From positions 3,332,985 through 3,396,984 of the forward strand of contig BCJX01000001.1 in assembly GCA_001600415.1 (NCBI GenBank): a DNA stretch of 64,000 nucleotides, in the 5' to 3' direction. Positions 19,854 through 31,814 of this stretch are shown here, one piece after another. Each line of letters starts with the position of its first letter. Within the stretch, counting starts at the first letter, position 1. The notes beneath the pieces are model-generated. The model saw only the letters and a list, made by a program, of their open reading frames with translations, did not search any database and was not told the DNA's origin. The translations under genes were made by a program, and so were the position numbers. Source of the stretch: Pascua guehoae. Taxonomy: Eukaryota > Basidiomycota > Tremellomycetes > Trichosporonales > Trichosporonaceae.

Positions 19854-22636
19854 ATGAAGGCTGTCCAGGTGACAAAGCACATGCACCCGTCCAAGATTGC
19901 CGTGTACGTCCCCCCCCCCCCCCCCGGCTCCCAGCTGACGCGCAGGAGCAAGGACGTGCCCGCGCCGGCGCTCGCCGAGGGCCAGGTCGTCGTCGACGTC
20001 TATGCGGCCGGACTGAACTTTTTCGAGTGAGTCGAGGTGAGAGTGGGGCAACCAGGCGCAGCGAAGTGCAGAGCTGCGGCTCTCGAGGGCGGGTGAGGCC
20101 GAAGACCGGCGGAGACGGGCCGGACACAACCCGGCGCACACTCTCCGAGCTAGCTCCCAGCTCCAAGACTGCAAGACTTGAGACTAGCATGGCTGGGCTT
20201 GCACGCGACCGGACCGCAGACTGCTGACGGGCAGTATCCTCCAGTCGCAGGGAAAGTACCAGAGTGAGTATGTGCGATGTGGGCTTTGGGCGTGTTGGTT
20301 TTGGGGGGCGTCGGTGTTGTAGGGCGTGGTGGGCGTGGGGTCGAGTTCCCGATGCGAGCCGGCTGCGAGCTGGCGGTCGAGCCGATGCGAGCTAGCTGTT
20401 GAGCTGGTTGTCGAGCTGGCTGTTGAACTGGTTGTCGAGCTGGCTGCGAGCTGGGTGTCCCTTGTCACCAGCTGTGACGGCCAGGGGAGGTGTGTTGTCA
20501 ATCGACGATTGACTTGTCATGTGAATGCGCGCTTGGGATCCATCATGACCTTGCACTTGGGCTCTACTTGAGTTTGAGCGATGCAGTAAAGAGGGGCAGG
20601 GGGAGGGCCTGCGGCTACTCGTTCTGCGAGTCCCCATGGGTCCATCGCTACATCGGACCTCAGGCGCCCCGCAATCAGCAACACTGGCAACGACCGCACG
20701 GCCAACGACAGCGGGGGCCTGACCATCATCCCCCGTACCTCCCTCTCACCCTCACCTTTCTCCCCTATCATTCTTCCCACTCCCCACGCTCCCACCACCC
20801 CCAACCAACACCTCTTCCTGCCCTCCCCACCCCCGCGGGTACCCCCCCGCTAACACCAGACCAACCCCCGCTCCCCTTCATCCTCGGCGCCGAGTTCGCC
20901 GGCCGCATCGCCCAACGCTCCCCCATCCCCGCGGGATGCAAGTTCAAGCCCGGCGACCGCGTGTTCGGCTACGCCCAGGGCGCGTTCGGCGAGCACGTCG
21001 CGTGCAACCCGACCCAGATCCTGCCCATCCCGGACAATGTCTCGTTTGAGCAGGCGGCCGGCATCTACCTCACGTTCCCCACCAGCTACGAGGCTCTCGT
21101 GGGACGCGCAAACGCCCAGCCGGGAGAGTGGGTGCTCGTGCATGCGGCCGCCGGCGGGGTGGGCCTCGCGGCGGCGCAGATTGCGAAGAGTGAGTACGAG
21201 CGAGCCGAGTCGAGCGCAGCGAGGCGAGGCGAGGAGATGTTTCCCCAGCAGGCGAGAGGCGAATAGATCCTTGCCCGAGCTGGGGAATGAGGCATGCTTC
21301 CAAGCTGGGTCGAACAAGACATGGTGCTCTGGGAGCGTTGGAGCGAGGCAACGCGCCCCATGAGTGGGGCGGGGCGTGTCGTCCAATAGGCCTAGAGGAG
21401 CCGAAGTATGCGGTAGATGGGGGCTTTGACGAGCGGTGTGAGATGGGCGCGTTGGGGACAGAGAGGTGGCCTTTCAAAGGTCGCCAAGGGCGGTGGAGGA
21501 GAGAGGGTTTTGCGGACTACACTCCCGTACAACACCGTTGCTTGTCTCGAGCTCCATCAGAATGCCCGCTGGGTGTGTGCTCTGCACATACGAACGGTGT
21601 GCTCTGTCGCTTGCAAGACGGGTAACGGGGAAGAAGCAGATTGACAATGACCATCACTCTGTCTATCTCTTCCCTGTCATCTCTGTCGGACTCTCGCATC
21701 TCTATCTACCTATTCCACTGTCAAGCCTACTCCCTACAAATACCAACAACCAACCGATCCCTCCCCCTCTTCGCACCTCCTACCACAAGCCCCGTTCCCC
21801 CCCAAACCCCCGCTAACCCCAGTGCTCGGCTGCAAGGTCATCGCCGCGGCGGGCTCGGACGCCAAGCGCAAGATCTGTATCGAAAAGGGCGGCGCCGACT
21901 ACACGATCGACTACACCAAGGAGGGCTGGCAAAACGAGGTCAAGAAGATTACGGGCGGCCACGGCGTCGACGTCGTCTTCGACCCCGTCGGCATGCTCGT
22001 CCCGTCCCTCAAGTGTGTGGCGTGGAACTCGCGTCTGATCGTCGTCGGCTTTGCCGCCGGAACGATTGAAAAGGTGAGTAGCGGTTCACTGTGGGCGCTG
22101 GTGTGCGGGACCAAGGGGAGCCAGAGCGGTAGGGAGCGATAGGGAGCGGGGTAGACGTGCGGGGTGGACGTGCCTGGTACATGGTGGACAGACGCACTAC
22201 TGGTTGCACAGAGATTTGTGTGGTGGCTGTACGTCGTCTGAACGGTGCACCCCGCCGCCGTCTGTCTTGAGCGCGCTCCTTGCCTCCAGTTTGCTCTACA
22301 TGATCATCTCGCCCTGAGCCCATCTACACCACACCCCGCTTCTCTCTCCTAGCACCTCTATAACCCCAGGTCCCCGCCAACCTCGTCCTCCTGAAGCAGT
22401 GCTCAATTGTCGGCCTCTTCTGGGGCGCGACCGCGACGCGCGACCCGCCGCGCTACAAGTTTGTGCTCAACGAGGTCCTCCGCCTCATTGCGGCCGGCAA
22501 GCTCGTGCCGTACGTCTACGACACGCTCTACGACGGCCTCGAAAACGTCACCACGGGCCTGCAGGATATCGAGGACCGCAAGACGTGGGGCAAGGCGATT
22601 GTGCGCGTCAAGAGCGACGACAAGGCCAGGCTCTAA
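19854..22636 (+). CDS. NADPH:quinone oxidoreductase, zinc-free MDR family
   Basis: A medium-chain dehydrogenase/reductase of the quinone oxidoreductase (zeta-crystallin) branch, probably reducing quinones or enones with NADPH in the cytosol or mitochondria. Exons: 19854-19903, 19946-20026, 20235-20263, 20860-21189, 21823-22073, 22370-22636; all phases close, giving 335 residues, normal for the family. Motifs in order: AGLNFFDILQ, ILGAEFAG, GDRVFGY, the Rossmann stretch HAAAGGVGLAAAQ and CKVIAAAGSD. No catalytic-zinc cysteines are present, as expected. The 42-bp first intron (19904-19945) holds 16 C, is a multiple of three and has no stop; leaving it in would add 14 residues between IAV and SKDVPAP, where the family has none. 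The other introns are long (208, 596, 633 and 296 bp). A single N sits five bases after the stop. Confidence 0.92.
20388..20460. repeat. gagctgg minisatellite in an oxidoreductase intron
   Basis: Imperfect copies of a unit near gagctggttgtc / gagctggctgttga lie inside the third intron (20264-20859). They help explain why this intron has grown to nearly 600 bp. Confidence 0.7.
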
Positions 22637-24481
22637 CGGGNGGGCGGGATGGGTGGGACGAGGTTGAGGAGATCATGCGCTAGTCGATGTCGTAGAGATT
22701 TGATAGTATGCAGTTTGTTGTGGTCACGGGTAGGGTCGTTGGGCGCCGAGGGTTTCGAGTGATACTGGCACCCCGCACTGCAAGATTGTGGTACCGGAAT
22801 AAAGGCTGCCACTCGCCACACAAGCTGCAACTCAACTTGGTGTCCGTCGAGCCCAAGACCTTAGTTGGTGTGGTGCAATTCATCGTGAATGGTCACTTGC
22901 AAGACGCTACACCGGCCGTTCTGGCCATACCACCCAGAACCATTGGCCAGTACATGTTTCGATCAGCACACGGCTAGCCCAGCCCGCCGTTGGCCGTTGG
23001 ATCAGTCCTCATGGCATTCCTCATCCTCACCACCTGCGTCAAGTGCCAATGTGGCACCGGCACTCTGGGCAGTACAGTGCCACGATCGCGTCCATGGACA
23101 TTTATCCACTCTTCCAGTCTCCATCCCAGGTCCCAAGTGCCCCAGGGGGGTTGTGGGAGGGGCCGTGGAGAGGGATTATATCCGCAACCAGTCGACAAGA
23201 AAGCGAGCTAGGCCTGAACTGCACCGTACCGTACAGCAACCCAGGTCCGTCCTCTCGTCCCAGCGTTACTCTCATACCTACCCTCCGCAAGCCTATGCAC
23301 CTCTTAAGCAACTCGAGCATGGCCAAGCACGACGGGCCACACTAGCGGTACCCGTTGTTAAGTTGCTGAAGAGCAAATGGGCAGGCAAGAAGAAGGCGAA
23401 GGCGGGAAGAGGCAGCAGGCAGCAGGCAGCAGGCAACAGGTAACAGGCAACAGGCAACACGATACAGGCAAATACACACACAGAGCATCCCGAAATACCG
23501 AAACAGCACCTAGATCACAGCCCCAGGCGACAGATCAGAATACCACCCTCGAGTCACATCCTCCAACCCTCATCCGCCACACGCGGCGGAACCAAACCAC
23601 CCAGCCAATTTACTCCCGCCCCGCCCTCTCCCCTCCCCCCTACCCCCCGCGCATAACTTTTCGCAAACCACAATGGCATCTCACCATCGCACTCCCCTCC
23701 GCCGCGCCGACACTGTCTCCCATCGCGCGCGGCCGCCGCCATCCCAAACTTGGGACGGCGGCGGGGTGCCAGATTCTTGTCCTTGTTTGAGGGGCGTCGG
23801 TGGGTCCCGACCCCGGCCTCCCATAGTTTGGACGTACATCCGCCGCTTGCAGGAATGTCTTTACATCGTGTGGCGTTGGTTTGCCGGGCTGGTGCTGGGT
23901 GCTGATTTGCGTCGTTTGCTTCGTGTCGTTCGGCTTCGTGTCGTCGTTGTGTCGTCGTTGTGTCGTCGTTGCGTCGCGTCGCGTCGTTGGGTCGCTGCGT
24001 CGCGTCGCGGCGCGTCGGGTCGTGCCCCGGGCTTCTCGGTGCGTACGCCGCGAGGACCAAGCTTACGTTCTCGACCATGTGCGAGCTCCCGGGCACGGCG
24101 CGGACAGTCCCAGAGCACGCAGGTGGCCTGCTGTGGCCCGCTGCTGCAGAATTTACAGCTCGTGGCAGTGTCGCGCAATCTGCGTGCGTCGGCACCGACT
24201 CACGCCGGCCGCCTGGCTCCATCTCTGATGTGGGGCAAGTATCTTTCGCGTCTCGTGTTGTTCTCCCCTCCCCCCCTCTCTCTCCTTCTGCCTTTCTCTC
24301 TCTTTGTTCTTTCCGCCCCCCTTCTTTCTCTCCTTCTCTCTCTTTGTTCTTACCCCCGCCCCCCCGCCCCCCCCCCCACCTCTGATCCCCCTGACTCCCT
24401 GATCCAATCGCCGTCCCCCGTCTCGTCTCCACTCCCTCAGCCCTCGCGGCCACGGCCACCGTCCCTCTCGTCAACACCAGG
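22637..24481. other. Interval between oxidoreductase and tRNA-His; unassigned open frames
   Basis: It starts with the oxidoreductase 3' region (N at 22641). At 23400-23460 there is a 7-base repeat (caggcag/caggcaa). A 272-codon plus frame opens at an ATG (23673) in good context (cacaatgg), and a second frame at about 24030-24235 reads plausibly (TARGSVAQSACVGTDSRR). They are out of phase with each other. Between them lies a cgtcgttg repeat (about 23925-24010), and the first frame runs into the tRNA. I could not build a convincing spliced gene, so I leave this as a possible unannotated gene. Confidence 0.35.
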
Positions 24482-24563
24482 GTTCATATAGTATAGTGGT
24501 TAGTACGCAACATTGTGGCTGTGAGCTTCTGTTGAGACCGCTGTTCGATTCAGCGTATGGACA
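24482..24563 (+). tRNA. tRNA-His (anticodon GTG), 10-base intron
   Basis: The full cloverleaf can be drawn. Acceptor gttcata pairs with tatggac (one G-T wobble), discriminator A at 24563. D arm gtat/gtac. Anticodon stem caaca/tgttg with loop ttgtggc and anticodon GTG at 24515-24517. T arm cgctg-ttcgatt-cagcg. A 10-base intron (24519-24528) follows position 37, the canonical site for nuclear tRNA introns. A run of five T about 30 bases downstream is the likely Pol III stop. The extra 5' G of tRNA-His is not encoded and would be added after transcription. Confidence 0.95.
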
Positions 24564-24952
24564 CGACACGCGATGCCTCGCATCCATCCTTTTTAGGGGC
24601 GGGGCAGCGCGGACAGACGCAGCAATGATGACTTGCTCCGAGGACGCGCTAGGCGAAGGCCAGCGCCAGCACCCACCCGCTCGCGGGTGGGGATGATGCT
24701 GTAGAGGCCCGGCTGAGCTGCTGTCTGTGCGCGTGTGTTTGTGAGCGTCCTGTGAGCGTCCTGTGAGCGTCCTGTGAGCGTCACGGCGTTGCTTGACAGT
24801 TGTCGACTAGCCTGTAGCAGATATGAATCAGGAGTGCATATTGATTGATGTGATGGTTACAAACGGCTGCAAGGGGACGCGTGCAAACGAGTGTGCCTCG
24901 TTTGCCTCGTTGCCTCCCATGAACAGCTGACATACAAGCTCGACACGTTGGC
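24564..24952. other. Short intergenic stretch with an 11-bp tandem repeat
   Basis: It contains the Pol III terminator of tRNA-His, a four-copy 11-base repeat (tgtgagcgtcc, about 24740-24783) and the 3' end of the convergent nuclease gene. No gene is seen. Confidence 0.7.
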
Positions 24953-27257
24953 CTAATAGCCAACATACAAGCTCGACACGTTGCCTTTGCCAAACACCTC
25001 GTTGAGAATCTTTGCGAGGCGCAGGCCGCCCTGTGCGAGGAGACGCTCGACGACGTGGTCGTCCCGGATACGGCCGAGGTACTCTGGCGTGTCGAGCTCA
25101 ATGGGCGGCTGCAGACCAGCCTCCGCGGCCGTCACATTGTACTCCTTTGGCCAGGCATAGTCGCAGTTGATGGCGTGCGTCTTCTGGCTCCAGGTGTACG
25201 GGCACGCGGGCTCGTTGTTTGTCTCACCCCTCGAGGCGAGGCGCTGCGGGTGGTTGGCGAGCAGTGCGTCGCGTGTGCCTTCTGTGCGGTGCGTCGACGC
25301 GGGCAGGAACACATTGGGCAGGTACGAAAGGTAGCTGGGAAGGTAGGACGCGGCTTCCGACACATAGTCGAGAGCAGTGTCCATCCACTCTGGCCGCTTG
25401 GGGCTGGGCGGAACATCGCCCAGAGACGAGTGCGGGTAAGGGTCGCCGGTGGCCGGGCACGACAGCCACTCCTCGACGTCGGACGGCCACCACTGGCGGA
25501 TGCCCTCCCACACAATCCAGCGCACGTACGGGTCAAAGATGGCGCCGGGCAGCGAGTCTTCAATCTGCTTCGAGGGCAACGGGGTCGTGTAGTTGGACAG
25601 TTCGCGAATGTTCTTGGTGATGATGCCAGAGTCCCACACCGAGTGGAGGCTAGACGTCAGTATTGACACAACGTGGAGACGCTTGCAGCGACGAAGGTCG
25701 CAACCTGCTGGTCTGGAAGGTTACGCTGCAGCTGGTGGACGAGCGGCCAATCGAACAGCTATGGTCCCAGAGTCTTCTGCTTGGAGAAGCGCAGCCAGTG
25801 CAAGTAGTGAACCTTGGGCAGCTCTTGGTCCGAGGCCCCACCAGAGTCTGGCAAGAGCAGCTCCAGCCGGCCAGTGATGACTCTCGCTGCCGAGAGCAAT
25901 CCGCTCCAGAAATCATCCCCAGAATCTGCCCAATGCCGAGCACCCAAGGATGAGCTGCTCAACACCCAAGCCAGCCCCGAATACCGCACTCGTCCCTCAG
26001 TCCAAGAGTCCCCAGACTCACCTCCTTGTCCGGCCCTCAAACTTGAAAATGGCGCCGTTTCCACCGCGCTCGCGCCCAGTCAGGTGGAGCGGCTGGTGCA
26101 GGTCTCCGAGGAAGTGGACCAGGAACCGGAGTGCAATGTCGCTGCCATCAGTGTCAGACAAGTAATGCCGCCACTCGGCTCGGTGATCGAGCTCGTCCGC
26201 GTCGTACTCACCCCTCGCCGTCGGCGACGGCGTGAGTCTTGTTCACGATGGCCGTGAGAACGTTGACATCCTCGTTGATCCATCCGTGCTCGCCGTATGT
26301 GCAGTGGTGGCCTGGGTTATCTTCCCTTGCTGTGGGTTAGCGTAGGTATGGCTCGTATAGTGCGGGGGTCAGGAGCGTCACTATCAACATGGATGGCTGC
26401 ACAGAGTCGACTTTCCCATTTCCCAAGACTACCGACCACTCGGCAGCGTTGATCACCGTCGCAATAAGTTGGAGGGAAGGCCTTCTCGTCTGCACCTCCA
26501 GTGCGAGTGGCCCATGGCTGGTTCGCGATACGGCTACTCCATCCCGACGCGCAATCATCGTTTAATCATTGCGCAGCACCTTGGCCTCCTTTCATGGTTC
26601 CTGTTGCTTTCTGGGGAATCCTCCCCTTCGCTACTGTCTTTGAGTCCAGTTACCCGCATGATGCAGCCCAGCTCCATCATGTTTGGCCCACAAACACACA
26701 CCCCACGCCACCCAAACCGGAAAGCCGCATCCGGCCAGGCCCACGACCGAAAGCCCACGGCCCTCCCTCCCACGCCTGCCAAGTCCATCACTCACGGTTG
26801 ACATAGTGCATCGGTGCCGTCTCGGGGTAGTACCTGCGCACCGTGTCCGCCCATGCGGCAATGGGCGCGAGGTGGCAGTTTGCCTGCTTGGGCAGGACAG
26901 CGCAGAGCGCCTCCTTGACCTCTGGGTGGAGGTGGATCTGCGCAATCGTAGCGACGATTTCGTGGCCTGTGTGTGTGAGTGCGGGCTGCGTACTGTTCCC
27001 ACGACATGAGCTGCAAAGTTGGCAGGCAAGCAAAACCGGTCTCAAAAAGTGGCCACCCGGTTGCGCAAAAGGATGGACGCCGGGTGCTCTCGGCTCCAAC
27101 GGCAACTCTACCGTGCACGCAAACACCCGGCCACTCGCTCATGCCTCTTTGTCTTCGCTCGCTTCGTCTCGCCCCAGCATCCACACGTACCTGCCGCACC
27201 CCACGCGAGCGCAGAGGGGAGTAGGGCCGCCGCAGCGGCGAGAATATGGGTTCTCAT
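24953..27257 (-). CDS. Secreted S1/P1-type zinc nuclease
   Basis: An extracellular or vacuolar zinc-dependent nuclease that cleaves single-stranded DNA and RNA (family knowledge). Exons on the minus strand: 27257-27191, 26966-26796, 26329-26212, 26141-26022, 25649-24953; phases close at 390 residues. An 18-residue signal peptide (MRTHILAAAAALLPSALA) precedes mature Trp-Gly, whose N-terminal Trp binds zinc in this family. Other zinc and active-site segments are visible: GHEIVATIAQ, HYVN, CTYGEHGW, FLVHFLGDLHQPLH and LHSVWDSGII. Exon 5 adds a C-terminal region with N-glycosylation motifs NYT, NVT and NVS. It is longer than the roughly 270-residue classical S1 mature enzyme. Introns of 224, 466 and 372 bp are long; intron 3 is 70 bp. 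The gene is divergent from the P-loop kinase with about 635 bp between start codons. Confidence 0.93.
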
Positions 27258-27892
27258 GTCGTAAAGGAGAGTAATAGGTGGGAGAGAGAGGTGGCAACAA
27301 TGGTTTGTGTTGAACGCGTGGTTTGATTCAGTTATCTCTCTCCAATACTTGGGGTGCCGCCACTGACGCCACAGTAGTGAGGTCCTACTGTACGTCAGCG
27401 TGACAATCGACACGTGGAAGAGGTTACGTAACAAAGTACGCACGTGCCGCACACGTGAGGCGGCAGTGGCGCGCCGCCCAGACCCACGCTAGGGGACGAG
27501 AATGCAGCGGTCCGAGCGGGCGAGCGGACACCGCCCATCCGAGCACATGCCTGCATGGCACCATTTCGTTTGTGGGCACCGGCTTTGGCGCCGGACGTGC
27601 CGGTGGCCGGTGGCCGTTGCCGACAACAAACCAGATGCGATGCGATGGGGCCAACGAAGAGCAGAGAGTCACAGTTGGGTGGCACACGACCACGACCACG
27701 ACCACTACAACAACTACCACCAACAAAACCACAACCACCACAAACCACAACCCCACACCAAATCTCATAACACAACAACACACTTTGCCACTACCACCAA
27801 TTCTCCAACCATTCTCGGCGCCGTTGCACAGCGCCACGACCTCTTCTACTGAAACACATCCCCGTCTCCCGTCTCCGTCGCCTGCCACCGTG
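27258..27892. promoter_or_regulatory. Divergent promoter region, nuclease / P-loop kinase
   Basis: About 635 bp separate the two divergent ATGs. The half nearest the kinase carries a G-poor ccacaaccac-type tract (about 27688-27790) that is probably part of the kinase 5' leader. I see no clear TATA box on either side. Confidence 0.55.
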
Positions 27893-30032
27893 ATGGACGC
27901 GAGCGTCGAGCGGCTCGCTCAGCACATTGTCGCAGAGTACCGAGGGTGCGTCGGCCGTGGTAGCTCGGGAGGACGCGACACGAGTGCTGACGGACAGGCT
28001 GCCGGCGGACCGGAGACTGCTTGTTGCCGTTGCTGGGTGAGTTTGGTCGTGTCGCTGGACGCGGCGATGGTCGATATGCTCTATGTGCTCGATACGCTCG
28101 GCGTTGCTCGACCCTGCTCGGCGTGCTCAATCATTCTAAACCTTAAACTTGCTCGGGTGGCAAGACGCCTCGGCTCGACTTTGTGTGCTGCTGGTCTGTG
28201 TGCCCTGCTGCACGTTCGCGAGCTGCTCCGAGAACCCAACGCGCTGGGCCGCGTCCATGGGACACGGCGTGCTCGGTTGGGTACTGGTCGAGCCGTCGTG
28301 CACGTCGTGGCCGGTTACGCTTGGCGTGGCGCGCAGAGCCGCACTTGCAACACGGTCGCAGTGCCCATGCCGCCGGCGGTTCTAGCCCCCGGGGGCTTGT
28401 CTTCTTTTCCAACCCTTATCCTCCACCTCTTATCGGGGCGCTCGGCCCCAGCACAACTTGCGTCCCCCCCTATTCTTCACACTTGGCTCCGCCACCCACC
28501 CACTCCCCCCTGCTCCTCACCTCCTCCACGCCCACCTAACCACCCCGTCCCAAAGACACACACTAACCCCCCAGCCGCCCAGGCTCCGGCAAGTCGACCC
28601 TCGCCTACCCACTAGCCGACCGCGTCAACGAGCTCCTCCTCGGCCGCCCCCCAGAACACCCCGCGAGCATCAACGACGCCACGGCCGTCGCGGCCCCGCA
28701 CGCAAAGGCTGGCACGGGGGACGATATCGCCATCTGTGTCGGCCTGGACGGGTGGCATTTCTCGCGCGCCGAGCTGGACCGCTTTCCTGATCCCAAAGAG
28801 GCGCACTGGCGAAGGGTGAGTGGCAAGAGGCGGTGCCGTTTGACCCGGGGCTGCGGGGAGAAGAGGGGTGGGCCCCAGTGTGAGGGGGTCATGTGGTGGT
28901 CCGTCAGGTCACGGGTGCCGCTGCCGCTTGGGACGGAGCGGTGTCACTGTCACATGAGAGGCAGAAGGTGGCGCCGCGACGGTGGAAGCAGGCACAGGGG
29001 TGGCCGGACTGGGGATAAGTGGGCGGCACGAGTACAGGTTGGGACGAGAGAACGAGTGCCGTGAAGAGGCCACCATTGGGCTAGCGACATACTAGCCCTC
29101 GTGTGGGGGGTGCTGCACGCGTTGCGGCCTTGTGCGCTGCGTGGTGCCTGTTCGTGCACGCCTGTGGTGTAACGGCACCTTATTTGGGCGAGAAGACGGC
29201 GTATCAGGACAGCGTGGCTTGGAATGATGCTCTGTAAAGGCTGCTGTGCGCGCTCTGCCTGCAAGCGATAGTGGGGCCAGCCTGGCCTGACGCCAGTACC
29301 GCTATGGCAGTCGGGCAGCTATGCAGCCAAGAGCTGCCCGGTACGACACCCGTTGGGAAGGAGGCTGTGCTGCATCGCGACCAATACATTGTCGCTTCTA
29401 CGCTCGCTTCCACGCTGTTGCCGGTGCCATGGTGTGGCGGCACGGTTATTATGCTCTTGTCTGCTGCACCAGCACCGGCGGATGTGCAGAACCTGGGGGA
29501 ACAGACCAGGAGAGGAGACATCCCATGAGAGAGCTAGTCCAAGCGTCCCCAGTTGCGTTCACCCACATTGATCCCGTCAACTAACCCACAGGGCGCGGCA
29601 TTCACATTCGACGCCACCTCGTACTCATCCTTTGTCGCCAAGCTCCGCGCCCCGCTCCTCCCGACCCCACCACCACCGATCCCGTTCCCGACATTCGACC
29701 ACGCGCTCAAAGACCCGTGCCCGGCGCCTGGTCCGATCAAGCCGTGCCACCGCATTGTCATCATCGAGGGCCTCTACACCATGTTTGACCGGCCCCGGTG
29801 GCGCGCGGCCGCGGCCGAAATGGACATGCGCGTGTGGGTCGAAGTGCCCCGGGACGTTGTGCGCGCGCGCGTGCTCCGGCGGAATACCGAGGCGGGCATC
29901 GTGGCCGATATCAAACTGGCGGCGCGGCGCGTCGAGCAGAGCGACATGGTGAACGGCGACGAGGTGTATGCGTATCGGTATAAGCCGACCGAGACGATTT
30001 ATCCCCTCGATAAGCCAGAGGCGCATCTCTAG
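27893..30032 (+). CDS. P-loop small-molecule kinase, Yfh7/uridine-kinase-like (apparent frameshift in exon 1)
   Basis: A NTPase of the Yfh7/PanK/uridine-kinase fold; the substrate cannot be told from sequence. Exons: 27893-28036, 28575-28815, 29592-30032. The Walker A motif GRPGSGKST is split by intron 1. Later motifs include LDGWHFSR, HWRRGAAFTFDA and IVIIEGLYTMFD, all typical. Exon 1 has a problem: MDASVERLAQHIVAEYR is in one frame, and VVAREDATRVLTD through the Walker A start is in the +1 frame. Removing one G from the ggg at 27944-27946 joins them as EYRGASAVVARED and makes exon 1 143 bases long, restoring the phase needed at the donor. This is either an assembly error or a real frameshift. 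No usable intron fits (the only option is 26 bp). Introns of 538 and 776 bp are the longest pair in the window. Confidence 0.8.
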
Positions 30033-30537
30033 TCCTGGTGAGCAGACCCTGTATGGGGTGGGGGCGGGGCGGATACGGGACCAAGTGACTCTGGGCTATT
30101 CTCTCCCGCCGCTCTGGAGTGGGTGGGAGAGACGGGAGAGGAGAGACCGAGTAAGAGGTACATAGGAGGCAATGACGGATCGAGGGCAGCCAACCAGCCC
30201 CACGCTAGCATGTAGAATAAACACTGTCGCCAACCACTGGCACCGCATTCACTGTTCCTGCGCAGTATAGAAAGTATGCATATTCATACTCTAGGATAGA
30301 TTACCGATGAAATGATGGACACTGTCTCGGGAAACAGACAGATGATGCAATGCGCCTCTGCAGTCGGGTCGTGGCCGCACGTCGGGGCTACTGTTGTACC
30401 CAGCGAGCATGGGAGGGGGGTGGGGGGGGGGCGCCCACTTTGGCAAAGAGACGTCGGCGGCGGGGGGGTCTAGTCGGTTTGCATGCTGATGGTGTGTTCT
30501 AGTCTCTTCGCCCTCGGGTCTCGTCCTCGTTTCAGGT
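30033..30537. other. Convergent 3' region
   Basis: About 500 bp between the stop codons of the P-loop kinase and IDI1, which converge. It contains an interrupted G run (30415-30431). No gene is seen; both terminators should be here. Confidence 0.7.

Positions 30538-31814
<1,277 letters not shown>

Noticed and set aside
27946..27971. A 26-bp intron that would explain the frame change in the P-loop kinase
   Set aside because: Too short compared with the 39-bp minimum seen elsewhere here; a one-base error explains both the frame and the donor phase better.
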